This document shows, piece by piece, positions 35,636 through 45,292 of a DNA stretch of 64,000 nucleotides. The notes under the pieces are model-generated. The model made no database searches, was not told the origin of the DNA, and saw only the letters and a list, made by a program, of their open reading frames with translations. The translations under genes and the position numbers were made by a program. The DNA is from Akkermansia muciniphila (GTDB lineage Bacteria; Verrucomicrobiota; Verrucomicrobiia; Limisphaerales; UBA9464). Positions within the stretch are counted from its first letter, which is position 1; each line of letters opens with the position of its first letter. Location: the NCBI GenBank assembly GCA_945861565.1, contig CAMAUY010000018.1, positions 1 to 64,000 of the forward strand. The letters are read 5' to 3'.

Positions 35636-36766
35636 ATGAAGAATCTACGTTCCCTGATCCGCCCCCTGGTGCGCTCCCTGCATGCGTATGTGCCGGGAGA
35701 ACAGCCGAAAATTCCGAATCTGATCAAGCTCAATACGAACGAAAATCCCTATCCACCCTCGCCCGGTGTACTCCGGGCCGTCCGGAAGGCAGTCGATGAA
35801 CGCCTGCGACTCTATCCCGATCCCACGGCGGAACAATTGCGGGACAAGCTGGCGCGATTGCACAGCTGCCGACCGTCGCAGGTAATTGTCGGGAATGGAT
35901 CGGATGAATTGCTCGCGCTCGCCGTCCGGGCATTCGTGGAGCCAGCAAGGATCGGTCAGACGGCAGCGGCTCGCAGCCGTGCCACCGTGCAGTTTCCGTG
36001 GCCGTGCTATTCGCTGTATCCGGTGATCGCGGAGGCTCATGGGGCGCGGACTCAGGCTATTCCGCTGAAAGAGAACTATGATCTGCCATCGGCATCGGCA
36101 TTGCGGCGGGGCGGCAGCTGGGATTTCCGGGCGGCTCTAACCTTTATTACGACGCCCAATGCCCCGTCCGGGCGCGGCTATTCCCTTTCGCAGTTGGATG
36201 AACTCTGTCGGGCACAAAAGGGGGTGGTGGTATTGGACGAGGCGTACGTGGATTTTGCCGCCGGCAATGCCCTCGCGCTAACGAAGAAGCACCCGCATGT
36301 ACTGATTGCTCGAACGTTCAGCAAAGCCTATTCGCTCTGCTTCCAACGGATCGGCTATTTTATCGGGCACGAGGAGCTGATCGCTGCCCTGCATTCGATC
36401 CGCGATAGCTACAACGTCAATGGCCTCGGGCAGGTGGCGGCGCAAGCCACGCTCGACGACCTCGCCTACTACGAACGGAATTTCTCCAGGATTCTAGCAA
36501 CCCGGGAGCGGTTGAGGCGGGAACTCATCGGTCTTGGGTTCGAAGTTGTGCCCAGTCAGACCAACTTCTTGTTTTGCAAGCCGCCGGGTCCCACCGCCGA
36601 GGAGTGGCTGTCCGCCTTGCGCGACCGTCGCATTTTAGTGCGCTGGTTCCGCCTCCCCGAACTCGCCCGGTTTCTCAGAATTACCGTCGGAACCGATCGC
36701 GAGGCAGGCGCTCTCCTCAAGGCCGTGCGCGATATTGTCGGCAGATCCCGTTCGGGAGTTGATTGA
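35636..36766 (+). CDS. hisC: Histidinol-phosphate aminotransferase
   Basis: A 376-aa fold-type I PLP enzyme that transaminates imidazole-acetol phosphate to histidinol phosphate. The family marks are KLNTNENPYPPSP at the start, ITTPNAPSGRGYS, VLDEAYVDF and the PLP lysine K230 in RTFSKAYSL. Full length. It lies directly downstream of hisD and 27 bp before an Lrp-type regulator, all on one strand. Confidence 0.95.
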   Translation: MKNLRSLIRPLVRSLHAYVPGEQPKIPNLIKLNTNENPYPPSPGVLRAVRKAVDERLRLYPDPTAEQLRDKLARLHSCRPSQVIVGNGSDELLALAVRAFVEPARIGQTAAARSRATVQFPWPCYSLYPVIAEAHGARTQAIPLKENYDLPSASALRRGGSWDFRAALTFITTPNAPSGRGYSLSQLDELCRAQKGVVVLDEAYVDFAAGNALALTKKHPHVLIARTFSKAYSLCFQRIGYFIGHEELIAALHSIRDSYNVNGLGQVAAQATLDDLAYYERNFSRILATRERLRRELIGLGFEVVPSQTNFLFCKPPGPTAEEWLSALRDRRILVRWFRLPELARFLRITVGTDREAGALLKAVRDIVGRSRSGVD

Positions 36767-36793
36767 CGAGACGAGTTCCGGTTTCCTCCCGGG

Positions 36794-37273
36794 ATGGATG
36801 CATTGCTGAATCTATTGCGGGAGAGCGCGGCCAATACCCCGGCCGAAATGGCCAGTCTGCTGGGCTGGAGCGAAGCCGAGGTGCGGAGCCGAATTCGTGA
36901 ATTAGAATCCTCCCGCCGAATCCTTGGGTATCGAGCGGTGATGAACGAAGACCAGATCGGCAGCGACCGCGTCCGCGCCATGATTGAGGTTAAAATTACA
37001 CCGGAGCGGGGCGGCGGTTTCGACAAACTGGCGGAGCGAATCGCCAAGCATTCCGAGGTGCGATCGTGCCACTTGATGTCAGGCGGGTACGATCTGCTGG
37101 TGGAGGTGGAGGGAGGAAACCTGCGGGAGGTGGCGTCGTTCGTGTCCGAAAGGCTTTCGACGCTGCAGGGGGTGCTTTCGACCGCCACTCACTTTGTCCT
37201 CCGGGCCTACAAGGAGCAGGGAGTGCTGATGAAGCCTGAAATTGCCGAGGAACGGCTCTCGGTCGCGCCGTAG
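36794..37273 (+). CDS. Lrp/AsnC-family transcription regulator
   Basis: A 159-aa protein. Residues 1-55 are the helix-turn-helix (PAEMASLLGWSEAEVRSRIR, then LESSRRILGYRAVMN); residues 65-145 are the RAM/ligand domain (MIEVKITPERGGGFDKLAER region, then HLMSGGYDLLVEVEG). Family members sense amino acids and often control their synthesis genes. Position 27 bp after hisC suggests co-transcription with hisDC and possible control of amino-acid supply. The N-terminal HTH is a little shorter than in classical Lrp. Confidence 0.85.
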   Translation: MDALLNLLRESAANTPAEMASLLGWSEAEVRSRIRELESSRRILGYRAVMNEDQIGSDRVRAMIEVKITPERGGGFDKLAERIAKHSEVRSCHLMSGGYDLLVEVEGGNLREVASFVSERLSTLQGVLSTATHFVLRAYKEQGVLMKPEIAEERLSVAP

Positions 37274-37391
37274 GGGCCGGTTTCGGCTTGGGAATCCGCA
37301 AGGCGGCGGAATCGAAGTCCTTACGCATCATGGACGAAGGCCAGATTGCGGGAGCTGATGACGGTGCTTTGGCTGCCGCTGTATGCAGCGC

Positions 37392-38921
37392 TTATTTTGC
37401 AGGCGGCTTGGAAGCCGGGTCGGGAGTTCCACCCTTGGCGCGACCGCCGTTCGGTGCTGCCACCGGCGCATTGGTTGCCGCCGGTGGGGGTGGAGGTAGT
37501 CCAAGAGCGGTCCTTAGAAGCAACTGCAATTCGGGGTGAAGCTCGCTCTGTGGATCCAGCATGCGGTTAAGCACTTCCCCCTTGATGTCCGACAATTCCG
37601 GCATCGGGAGCCGCTCCCGGGCTCCCTTGTACTGCGTGCGATCGAGAAAATTCTGACGGACAATGGCGGCGAGGCGGTTATACCCCTCGGCCTCTTCGTC
37701 CAAGCCCTGCGCCAGGTTCGCAAAATAATTGCCGACCAACCCCTCCAGCATCGCCTTGACGCGATCCGGGGATGTTTCGTTGACGTCTTCGCTGATCTTG
37801 GCCACCGCCCATTCCTGCGCGGAGTTCGCATCCGGAAACGCGTTGGTGCCGTATTTTTCGGTCCCGTAGGCAAACCATTTCTTGGCCTCATTCTCACGAT
37901 TATGAATGAAAAGGAAATAGACCGCATCCCGCATCATATTCTTGTGAGCGCTGCCGATGTGGTCTCGCTGCTCGGGGTCGTCCGTCATGGCCTTTTCATA
38001 AGCTTTCGAGGCATTTTCGATGATGGCCAGATTTGGCCCCAACTGCGGCACTCTGCGCAGTTGACCCTCGATCACCACCTGGTTGGTGATGAAGCGGCCG
38101 CGTTGGAACGAGGTGAGGAGAGGTTGATAGATCGCCCGCCGCAGGGTGATCAACTGAGCTTCGGGCTTATCGGACAGTTTGCAGACCTTCAACCCGACAC
38201 TGGCCCAGTAAATCGCGTGCGTCTCGGGCAGCCGCCACTCCAGCGGCCCGTACTGGTCGTCCACTTCCTTCATTGCGCGGGGATCCATCTTATAACGATT
38301 GGTCAGAACCGAAACTCGCGCCTGCATTTCCGGTGTCTGTGGGTTAATGAATGCGTCGAAATCTGGACGACCGCCTCCCAAAACGCTGTGCATTTCGGCG
38401 GCCCACTCCGCCTTGTAGGTCATGTGAGCGTCATCGAGATAGGCGCCGAGCTTATGCTGAAAAATCCAGGCAAGCTCCCGATACATGAGCACTTCGTGAG
38501 GATTATACCGAAGGCCATCATCACGGATCAGTTCAATGCCTTTGCGGACCCGGAACCATCGGTCCATGTGGTTGGGAAACTTGACCGATATGTTATAGGC
38601 GAGATTCCAAGCTTGATTGACCCAGACTTGAGTGAAATGCGGCTGAAGCTTGGTAATCCAGTTCGCGAGTTGAGCCATTTCGAAATACTTCCCGTTCTCC
38701 TGCAATTCCGCGGCGCGAATCCACAGAATATTGGCGATGAGACCGCGGAATCCTCCGAGCGCAATCGTGGTGAACGCGAGTACCGGCGGCGCATTCTCCA
38801 GTACCGCGGTTCGGGTCAGTTCCATCTTCTCCCGGTCGCGGTTCAAGCGCCCCTGCATCCGGCCGGCAACCGCGAGACAGGCGATCAGGGAGACTGCCAG
38901 GATGGATTTTCGCAAAGACAT
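37392..38921 (-). CDS. Helical membrane-anchored protein of unknown function
   Basis: About 509 residues from ATG 38921. A single N-terminal hydrophobic segment (ILAVSLIACLAVAGRM) anchors a large, mostly helical extracytoplasmic part. Helix pairs such as NGKYFEMAQLANWITKLQPH and VWVNQAWNLAYNISVKFP, with spaced aromatic residues, look like degenerate TPR units, but no repeat is regular enough to be sure. The C-terminus is Pro/Ala-rich (ALGLPPPPPAATNAPVAAP). It is the last gene of the eight-gene operon and starts 27 bp after the second ABC permease, so it probably serves the same machine. Confidence 0.6.
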   Translation of the reverse strand: MSLRKSILAVSLIACLAVAGRMQGRLNRDREKMELTRTAVLENAPPVLAFTTIALGGFRGLIANILWIRAAELQENGKYFEMAQLANWITKLQPHFTQVWVNQAWNLAYNISVKFPNHMDRWFRVRKGIELIRDDGLRYNPHEVLMYRELAWIFQHKLGAYLDDAHMTYKAEWAAEMHSVLGGGRPDFDAFINPQTPEMQARVSVLTNRYKMDPRAMKEVDDQYGPLEWRLPETHAIYWASVGLKVCKLSDKPEAQLITLRRAIYQPLLTSFQRGRFITNQVVIEGQLRRVPQLGPNLAIIENASKAYEKAMTDDPEQRDHIGSAHKNMMRDAVYFLFIHNRENEAKKWFAYGTEKYGTNAFPDANSAQEWAVAKISEDVNETSPDRVKAMLEGLVGNYFANLAQGLDEEAEGYNRLAAIVRQNFLDRTQYKGARERLPMPELSDIKGEVLNRMLDPQSELHPELQLLLRTALGLPPPPPAATNAPVAAPNGGRAKGGTPDPASKPPAK

Positions 38922-38948
38922 CACCAATAAGGTAAAAGGCAAACGACG

Positions 38949-40742
38949 CTAGGTCGGCAGGGCAATTTCCCGACGGGTCAGCACCACGATGCCAAGCACC
39001 ACAAAAACCCCGCCCATGAGCACGACGATCTGGAAAAAGGCCCGGGCCAACTCACCCCACGTAATGCTTTTGCCCGAACTGAGCGCATCCACGGGTGAAA
39101 AATTCTGAGCCACACCGATCAAATCGCGAGCTCCCTTGAAGAACTCGACCGCGATCGAGTTTATGACGTTTCTCTCCTTCACCATCCCGGTGTCATGGTC
39201 CACTTCCAGAATGCCACCTTGCTCGATCACCGCACGGATCGTGCCGCCGGAGAAAGCGACGATGAGCATCGCCAGGGAAACAAAGGACGAAACGGCGAAC
39301 GACATCCGACTGGAACAGGCCAGACCGATCGCGGCGAGCAAGGCCAGCCAGAAGAATAGGATCAGCAGCCCGCGAAGAAAATTGAGGGTGAATCCTCCCT
39401 CGCGATAAAGAACAGACAAACCGTCTTCGAGCGGAAAAAGGAGGGCAATCTGGTTCCAGTTCTGGCAATCAATCGTCAGCTTGTTGTCATCGCCGACCAT
39501 GTTTGGCGGGATGGCGAATTCGATCGGAGCCTCGGCCGCAAGGTCATTTTCTACCGTCAGGCGCTCCCGAGAATCCCGGGCGCCCACAATCCACTTCAGT
39601 TGATAGGTCTTTTCCGATCCGTCGAATGTTGCTGCGAAAAATTTCACCCGGAGATGCATCGGCTGATCCTTAAGCCGCGCCTTGGCCCCCGAACCGAGAT
39701 CAATGACCCACTGCCGATAGTGACCCGACTGGACAATCTGGTTGGCCGCCTTGACCTGTTCCTCGACCTGCTTGCGGACAAACTGCCGATCCATGGCGGC
39801 GACCGTCCCCTGCTTGAGGCGCTCGGCCAGCACCTGCTGAATCTGGGGCTCCAAGTCCGGCACCGCTTCCCGAGCCGACGCTCGAGCGACGAGTACTTCG
39901 CTCCGAAGAATGGCCTGCTGTTCCGGGGTGAGCTGCGCAGCACGCCCCAACAACAACCCATAAATCGTGGCCCCTGAAATTGCGAGCAGCCCGAAATCCA
40001 ACACCAGGATTCCCACCCATTTTCCAATCCAGATTTCCCAGCGCGCAATGGGCTTCGTCATAACCACGTGCATCTGGCAGTCTTCGATGTCGCGGGCCAA
40101 CGTGCCGCACGCGAGCCAAAGCGTCGTGATCCCGAGCAACCCGATGACGGCTCCCAGCGTATACGTCAGCACAATCTGAGTGAAACCCTGAGCGGTTCCG
40201 TCGTGCTCAATAATCCCCGGGAGCACAAACACCGCGGCGAGGAGCAGTGCGATCAGAATCAGGACAAGCTTATATCGGAACGCGGCCTTGAGGGTCAACC
40301 AGGCAACGGCACCAATTCGGCGCAGGGATTTGGGCGTAAAGTCCGGCAGGGTCAGGAATCGACGTCCACGCCACTCCAGCAGGGGTTCGCCCCCGACTTG
40401 TGCTAGTTTTGCGATCGCTGTCGCCCCGTTGCGGGCCGGAATCGTGCATCGAAACGAATAGCCCCCCCCCTCCGCCGCGTAGGCGCGAAGGTGACGGGCC
40501 TGAAAACCGAGCAACACCCCCGTAATAATCCAGGCAATGGCGTACGAGAACCCGGCGGCTTGGAAAGCGTGCAGAACGCCAAACGTTACCCCAAGAACGA
40601 TCAGGCCGATGGCCGCCGAAACCCAAAGCTTGTTCAACGCCGCCCAAACCGGGCCACCGATAACCGCCGGCCAGGAAAATCCCGCGGGAACGGATAGACT
40701 CTGCCCCTCGGGATTCTGGTAGATTTCGTAGTGGCGATTCAT
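38949..40742 (-). CDS. ABC-2 type permease with DUF2628-like N-terminus
   Basis: 597 residues from ATG 40742 (MNRHYEIYQNPEG); an upstream in-frame ATG at 40913 lies inside the ATPase gene and adds only arginine-rich sequence. Residues 1-75 (YEIY.NPEG...FSWPAVIGGPVWAALNK) resemble DUF2628, a small membrane domain. From about 130 an ABC-2 permease follows, with membrane helices, a large loop of about 200 residues outside the membrane (240-440), and more helices at the end. It starts 25 bp after the ATPase gene, which should power it. The fusion of the two membrane modules is unusual. Confidence 0.75.
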   Translation of the reverse strand: MNRHYEIYQNPEGQSLSVPAGFSWPAVIGGPVWAALNKLWVSAAIGLIVLGVTFGVLHAFQAAGFSYAIAWIITGVLLGFQARHLRAYAAEGGGYSFRCTIPARNGATAIAKLAQVGGEPLLEWRGRRFLTLPDFTPKSLRRIGAVAWLTLKAAFRYKLVLILIALLLAAVFVLPGIIEHDGTAQGFTQIVLTYTLGAVIGLLGITTLWLACGTLARDIEDCQMHVVMTKPIARWEIWIGKWVGILVLDFGLLAISGATIYGLLLGRAAQLTPEQQAILRSEVLVARASAREAVPDLEPQIQQVLAERLKQGTVAAMDRQFVRKQVEEQVKAANQIVQSGHYRQWVIDLGSGAKARLKDQPMHLRVKFFAATFDGSEKTYQLKWIVGARDSRERLTVENDLAAEAPIEFAIPPNMVGDDNKLTIDCQNWNQIALLFPLEDGLSVLYREGGFTLNFLRGLLILFFWLALLAAIGLACSSRMSFAVSSFVSLAMLIVAFSGGTIRAVIEQGGILEVDHDTGMVKERNVINSIAVEFFKGARDLIGVAQNFSPVDALSSGKSITWGELARAFFQIVVLMGGVFVVLGIVVLTRREIALPT

Positions 40743-40767
40743 TGGGCGCTTACCGGGGATCCCTACT

Positions 40768-42006
40768 CTACTTCTTCCCGCCCAGGAGACCGGAGAGTTT
40801 TTCGTTGGCCGTTTTGAGGTCCGCTCCCTTCGCTGCCGTTCCCGGCGCTGGGACGCTCGGGCTACCGCCCGCCGGAGGAGGCGTTGTGGAAGGAGGCGTC
40901 GCGGCCGCTTCACTTCGGGCTAAGGCGGACAATCGGGCGAGATCGACCTGGGGTTCGCTGGAGGGGGGCGCCATCACCTGCACATCCTCCACGGAGGTGG
41001 AGCGAGTAAGCCGATCGAGAACCTTATCCGATTGGGTTTGGCCACCCGCGCCCGCGCCCCGGATGAACTGCGCTACCCGATTGCCACTGGTGGCACCGCT
41101 GGTCTGACCGCCCGCGCGAGCCCGTTCGACAACGCCCAGGAAATAGGTCTCCAAGTTTTGAGTCGGAGTCCCTAATCGCACACGGTCGCCTCCCTCCGCC
41201 CGCAGAATTCCGAGCACGCGCTCCGTAACCTCCCGGCTGAGGACAGGCGTGGTGATCTGTACCGAATCGGGAGCTGCGAGAAGATCCTGGAGAGTCCCCA
41301 TGGCCTGAATCCGACCGCCGTAATAGATCACGACGCGATCACAGACGTCCTCGACATCCGCAAGCAAATGCGAGCTGAGGATTACCGTCTTTCCCCGACG
41401 TGCCAGCGCTAGAATCAAATCCTTCACTTCCCGACATCCCAGGGGATCAAGGCCGGCAGTCGGCTCATCGAGGATAATCAGGTCCGGATCATTAATCAGG
41501 GCCTGCGCCAAGCCAATGCGCCGCTGCATCCCTTTCGAAAATTCGCCCACGGTCCGCGTCCGGGCCTGGTTCAATCCAACCATCTCGATCAACTGCTCGG
41601 CGCGCAGGCGGCGATCCGCCGAGTTCAGTTGGAATAGGTTGCCGAAAAAATCCAGCGTTTCGCCCGGGTTGAGATACTTATAAAGATAACTCTCCTCCGG
41701 TAGATAGCCGATCCGCTCCTTGGTCCGGACGTCCCGAGGCGAATGGCCGAAGACTTCAATGTGCCCGCGGGTGGGGTAAAGAAGGCCCAGCAGCATCTTA
41801 ATGGTCGTCGATTTGCCCGAGCCATTCGGTCCCAGCAGGCCAAAAATCTCCCCTCGCCGGATGTCGAAAGTCACGTCGCTGACCGCACGCGCCTTGGGAC
41901 GACCCCAGAAATCTTTGAACACCTTGGTAAGTCCGGCGACGCGTACAACATTCTCGGCGGAGACCGTGTCGGATCTGCCGGACGCAGGATTGGGGAGGGA
42001 GGCCAT
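40768..42006 (-). CDS. ABC transporter ATP-binding protein with long tail
   Basis: 412 residues from ATG 42006. The nucleotide-binding domain is standard: LLGPNGSGKSTT (Walker A), EFSKGMQRRIGLAQAL (signature), LIILDEPTAGLD (Walker B) and the H-loop in ILSSHLL. Residues after about 290 form a C-terminal extension of about 120 residues rich in Gly, Ala, Pro and Ser, which is not part of the fold and may bind partners. It is probably the shared motor for the permeases at 38.9 and 48.2 kb; no second ATPase lies in the operon. Confidence 0.9.
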   Translation of the reverse strand: MASLPNPASGRSDTVSAENVVRVAGLTKVFKDFWGRPKARAVSDVTFDIRRGEIFGLLGPNGSGKSTTIKMLLGLLYPTRGHIEVFGHSPRDVRTKERIGYLPEESYLYKYLNPGETLDFFGNLFQLNSADRRLRAEQLIEMVGLNQARTRTVGEFSKGMQRRIGLAQALINDPDLIILDEPTAGLDPLGCREVKDLILALARRGKTVILSSHLLADVEDVCDRVVIYYGGRIQAMGTLQDLLAAPDSVQITTPVLSREVTERVLGILRAEGGDRVRLGTPTQNLETYFLGVVERARAGGQTSGATSGNRVAQFIRGAGAGGQTQSDKVLDRLTRSTSVEDVQVMAPPSSEPQVDLARLSALARSEAAATPPSTTPPPAGGSPSVPAPGTAAKGADLKTANEKLSGLLGGKK

Positions 42007-42117
42007 GGCGGGTATCGTGCAGTGGATGGATTCTTCCGAGAGGATGCGTTGCCGAGTTGAACCGGGGTTCAAACACCTCTCACTGGAGTGGACGTGTGCC
42101 GGCTCATGTCAGGAATT

Positions 42118-44127
42118 TCATGCTGTCGCCGGTGCCAACCGGACCGGCCCCGTAGCCCCGGGATCCGTCGGTTGCGCTTCAATCTGGAACGGTTCCAACT
42201 CCTCCCCCTGCCGCACGAGGCGGGCGCTGTTGAAAACGACGAACAACGCACCGGCATTGTGCAACAGGGCGGCCACGATCGGGTGGATATAGCCCATCGA
42301 ACCCGCGGTGATCACGATGATTACAAAAACGATCCCAAAGAGAAAATTCTGGTTGATCACCTGGCGTGTCAGGCGGGAAAGCTTGATCAGGAAAGGCAAC
42401 CGTCGGAGGTCGTTGTTCATGAGGGCGATCGTCGCACTGTGAATCGCCACTTCGCTGCCCGCAGCGCCCATCGCGATGCTGATGTCGCCCGCCGCGAGGG
42501 CCGGTGCGTCGTTGACACCGTCTCCAATCACGGCGACCCGGTACCCCTTCGCCTTAGTTTGCTTCACGTATTCAACCTTGTTCTGCGGAAGACATTCGGC
42601 CACGACCTCCTCGATTCCGATTTCCTTCGCCACTCGGGCAGCGACCGGTTGACGGTCCCCGGACACCATCGCGATCCGACGCACTCCCGCATCCCGCAAT
42701 CCCTGAAGAGCCTCGGCCGCCTCCGGCCGAGTCTGATCCTGAAGGCCAACCCACCCGATACAGTCATTACCCCGGGCAATGAACAACAGGCTGAATCCTT
42801 CCGTTTCGTTCAAATCCACGGTCTTAAGAAAGTCACCCGTCACGCCATTGTCTTTGAGCCAGGCGGATCGCCCGATCACTACCCGGTGCCCGTCAACCAA
42901 GGCTTCGACTCCCCGGCCCGCCGATTCCTTGAAATCGGTGGCGGACACCAAAGGCACTCCCGCCTCCTCGGCCAGCTGCACCAGCGCTTTGGCGGTCGGA
43001 TGCTGGGAATATTGCTCCGCACTGGCGGCGGTCCGCAGCAACTCCGCCGCCAGCGTATCACCAATCGGTTGCAGGCGGCTCACCACCAATTTGCCCGTGG
43101 TCAAGGTACCGGTCTTGTCGAAAACAAACGCGTTGATGCTCGCCGCAGACTCCAGGTCACCCACGTTTTTTACCAACACCCCGAGCCGTGCAGCGGCGGC
43201 GATCGCAGCCACCATTGCGCTGGGTGTGGCGAGAATGAACGCGCAGGGGCAGGCACCAATCAGAATGGTGATAACCCGATCCAGATCCTTGGTAAACGCC
43301 CAGACCAGCGCGGCAATCACCAGCACCAACGGTGTATAATAGCCGATATACTGGTCGATGATCCGCATGAACGGCAGCCGGGTCTTTTCGGCCGCCAAGA
43401 TCAACTCCCGCACGCGACCGATGGTTGTATCCTCGCCCGCCTTGGTGACCTTGACATCGAGCGCTCCGGTCAAATTGATCGTACCGGCGAAAACCTGATC
43501 CCCAGGGTTCTTATCGACCGGGAGGGATTCACCCGTGATGTTCGCCTGATTGACCGAGCCCTGGCCGGTGACGATCACCCCGTCCGCCGCGATGTTGTCG
43601 CCGGGCCGGATCCGGATCATGTCCCCAACCCCAAGATCACGCGCGGCCACCTCTTCCTCGCGCCCCTTGGTCAGGCGCCGAGCCTTGGATGGAGTCAACT
43701 TGATCAACGATTCAATCGAAGCCCGCGCCCCCGCCGCCGTCCGGGTTTCAATGATCTCACCCAGCAGCATGAAGAAGGCGACAATTCCTGCCGTCTGAAA
43801 ATCCCCTTTCGCCGCGCAGGCGAGAACTCCCAACGCCACCAGCTCGTTGATGCTCAGCCGACCCTTGGACAAATCCGCGACCGCCACCCGCAGTATCGGG
43901 ACGGCAAGAGTGACCGCTCCCACCATGGCAAACAATCCGGCCGTAATATCGCCCTTTTCGTAGACCCATTGCATGAGATACGAGATCAAGACGAAAACCA
44001 AACCGAACAACGTATAGGATAACCTCACGTTCGTATGGGAATGGTTTCCGCCGCAGTCGGCGCAGGTTTCTCCGGCCGCGTGCTGGTGAGGTTTGTCTTC
44101 AAGACTGAGCAGCGAGGTTATTTGCAT
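42118..44127 (-). CDS. P1B-type metal-transporting ATPase
   Basis: A 669-aa ion pump of the inner membrane. Motifs in order: TGES (198-201), CPC (293-295) in the metal-path helix, DKTGT with phosphorylated D337, QHP (375-377, nucleotide-binding His-Pro), and GDGVNDAPAL. It lacks a cytoplasmic HMA domain; instead the first 35 residues carry a short His/Cys cluster (HQHAAGETCADCGGNHSH). The last helix pair reads LLHNAGALFVVFNSARL, where zinc/cadmium pumps usually have Asp, so metal choice is open. It starts 25 bp after the HflK-like gene, in one operon with SPFH and ABC genes. Confidence 0.88.
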   Translation of the reverse strand: MQITSLLSLEDKPHQHAAGETCADCGGNHSHTNVRLSYTLFGLVFVLISYLMQWVYEKGDITAGLFAMVGAVTLAVPILRVAVADLSKGRLSINELVALGVLACAAKGDFQTAGIVAFFMLLGEIIETRTAAGARASIESLIKLTPSKARRLTKGREEEVAARDLGVGDMIRIRPGDNIAADGVIVTGQGSVNQANITGESLPVDKNPGDQVFAGTINLTGALDVKVTKAGEDTTIGRVRELILAAEKTRLPFMRIIDQYIGYYTPLVLVIAALVWAFTKDLDRVITILIGACPCAFILATPSAMVAAIAAAARLGVLVKNVGDLESAASINAFVFDKTGTLTTGKLVVSRLQPIGDTLAAELLRTAASAEQYSQHPTAKALVQLAEEAGVPLVSATDFKESAGRGVEALVDGHRVVIGRSAWLKDNGVTGDFLKTVDLNETEGFSLLFIARGNDCIGWVGLQDQTRPEAAEALQGLRDAGVRRIAMVSGDRQPVAARVAKEIGIEEVVAECLPQNKVEYVKQTKAKGYRVAVIGDGVNDAPALAAGDISIAMGAAGSEVAIHSATIALMNNDLRRLPFLIKLSRLTRQVINQNFLFGIVFVIIVITAGSMGYIHPIVAALLHNAGALFVVFNSARLVRQGEELEPFQIEAQPTDPGATGPVRLAPATA

Positions 44128-44152
44128 GGCAAGAATCGAACGGGGTTACAAC

Positions 44153-45259
44153 TCAGTTGGCGGGAGACGGTTGGGTACCAGGCTTCACGGGCACCACCGC
44201 TTCGCGGCTGATCAGCAGCCGCAATTCGTCCCCACCCACGAAAAACTTGTCCTGCGCATTGGTCAGGACCCGCGCGAAGGTCTCGGTGAGCACCCGGGTC
44301 CGGTAGAGGTCCGGATCCTTGAGATAGTACGGCAATTGCTTCCGGAAGGAATCCGCGTCACCGGATACCGCCGCCACGAGTTGGTTGGAAGCGATGATAC
44401 CTCGGTTGAGGATCTCGCGAGACTCGGCCTCCGCTTTGCGCAGAATCTCCAAGGCATCGCCCTCCGCCTGCTTGATGCGGGTGGTTCGCTCGAGTTCCGC
44501 CTTCGTCACCTGCACAAACGCCTCCCGCACCGATAGCGGCGCGATTGTGGGCACTTCCAAAAGATCAATTTTGACGCCCAGTTGCGTCCGGGCGACCCAG
44601 TCCTGAAGCCGCTGGGCAACCTCAAGTCGAAAACCCTCGGTGTTCTTGTACAATACATCGTCCGCCTTGAAACCGGCGGCCGTCCGATAGATCGCGTTGT
44701 TGAACGCGTTGAGCAGTAGATTGGAAACGCTGGTGAAGTTGAAGACAAACGCCACCGGGTCACTAATCCGGTACTTCACGGTGCCCCGGACATGCACAAT
44801 GTTACCGTCCGCCGTCAAGACGTGGCCTTCCGCCGCCGGGTTCAATCGCCCCGTTCCATTGGAGGCCTCCCCTTCCAGCTTCCCGGATAGGAGCTCATCC
44901 GGCGTTAGTTGAAACCATGGCGTAAACGTCGTCACCGTCAGCGTCTCACCGTTGCGGATGCGCACCACCTCGTCGATCGGTTGAGGCAGGGCAAAATGCA
45001 AACCCTGCTTCCGGATCATGTCCACGCCGGTGCCTACCGGCTTTCCGAAGCGGAGGACGATTGCGACTTCATTCGGATTGACCGTGAAAATGCAGGAGAT
45101 GAAAAAGGCGGCGACCAGAGCAATCACCAGCGCACGGATAACAACCAAGCTACTGCCCAGAGCCTCATTGAGGGCCTGACTGCTGGCATCATCGTTACCG
45201 AGGGCATTGCCCCGGGCGGGACGCAGATCGCCGGACTTCGGGGGTTTATCAGCACTCAT
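44153..45259 (-). CDS. SPFH/band-7 protein, HflK-like (third of three)
   Basis: A 368-aa protein. A cytoplasmic tail of about 35 residues precedes one membrane helix (VVIRALVIALVAAFFISCIF). The SPFH domain follows (NPNEVAIVLRFGKPVG; TADGNIVHVRGTVKYRISDP), then a long helix (AELERTTRIKQAEGDALEIL; AEAESREIL) and a C-terminal YYLKDPDLYRTRVL block as in HflK. HflK/HflC form large membrane cages that restrain FtsH protease; no ftsH is here. It starts 33 bp after the HflC-like gene and precedes the P-type ATPase. Confidence 0.85.
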   Translation of the reverse strand: MSADKPPKSGDLRPARGNALGNDDASSQALNEALGSSLVVIRALVIALVAAFFISCIFTVNPNEVAIVLRFGKPVGTGVDMIRKQGLHFALPQPIDEVVRIRNGETLTVTTFTPWFQLTPDELLSGKLEGEASNGTGRLNPAAEGHVLTADGNIVHVRGTVKYRISDPVAFVFNFTSVSNLLLNAFNNAIYRTAAGFKADDVLYKNTEGFRLEVAQRLQDWVARTQLGVKIDLLEVPTIAPLSVREAFVQVTKAELERTTRIKQAEGDALEILRKAEAESREILNRGIIASNQLVAAVSGDADSFRKQLPYYLKDPDLYRTRVLTETFARVLTNAQDKFFVGGDELRLLISREAVVPVKPGTQPSPAN

Positions 45260-45292
45260 AGGGGCGGATTTGGCTGGGCAATTTGCAGGGCG

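Noticed and set aside
42088-44022. A 644-aa open frame on the plus strand
   Set aside because: It is antisense to the P-type ATPase, which has all catalytic motifs; the frame is rich in His/Arg/Asp as expected from a mirror frame.
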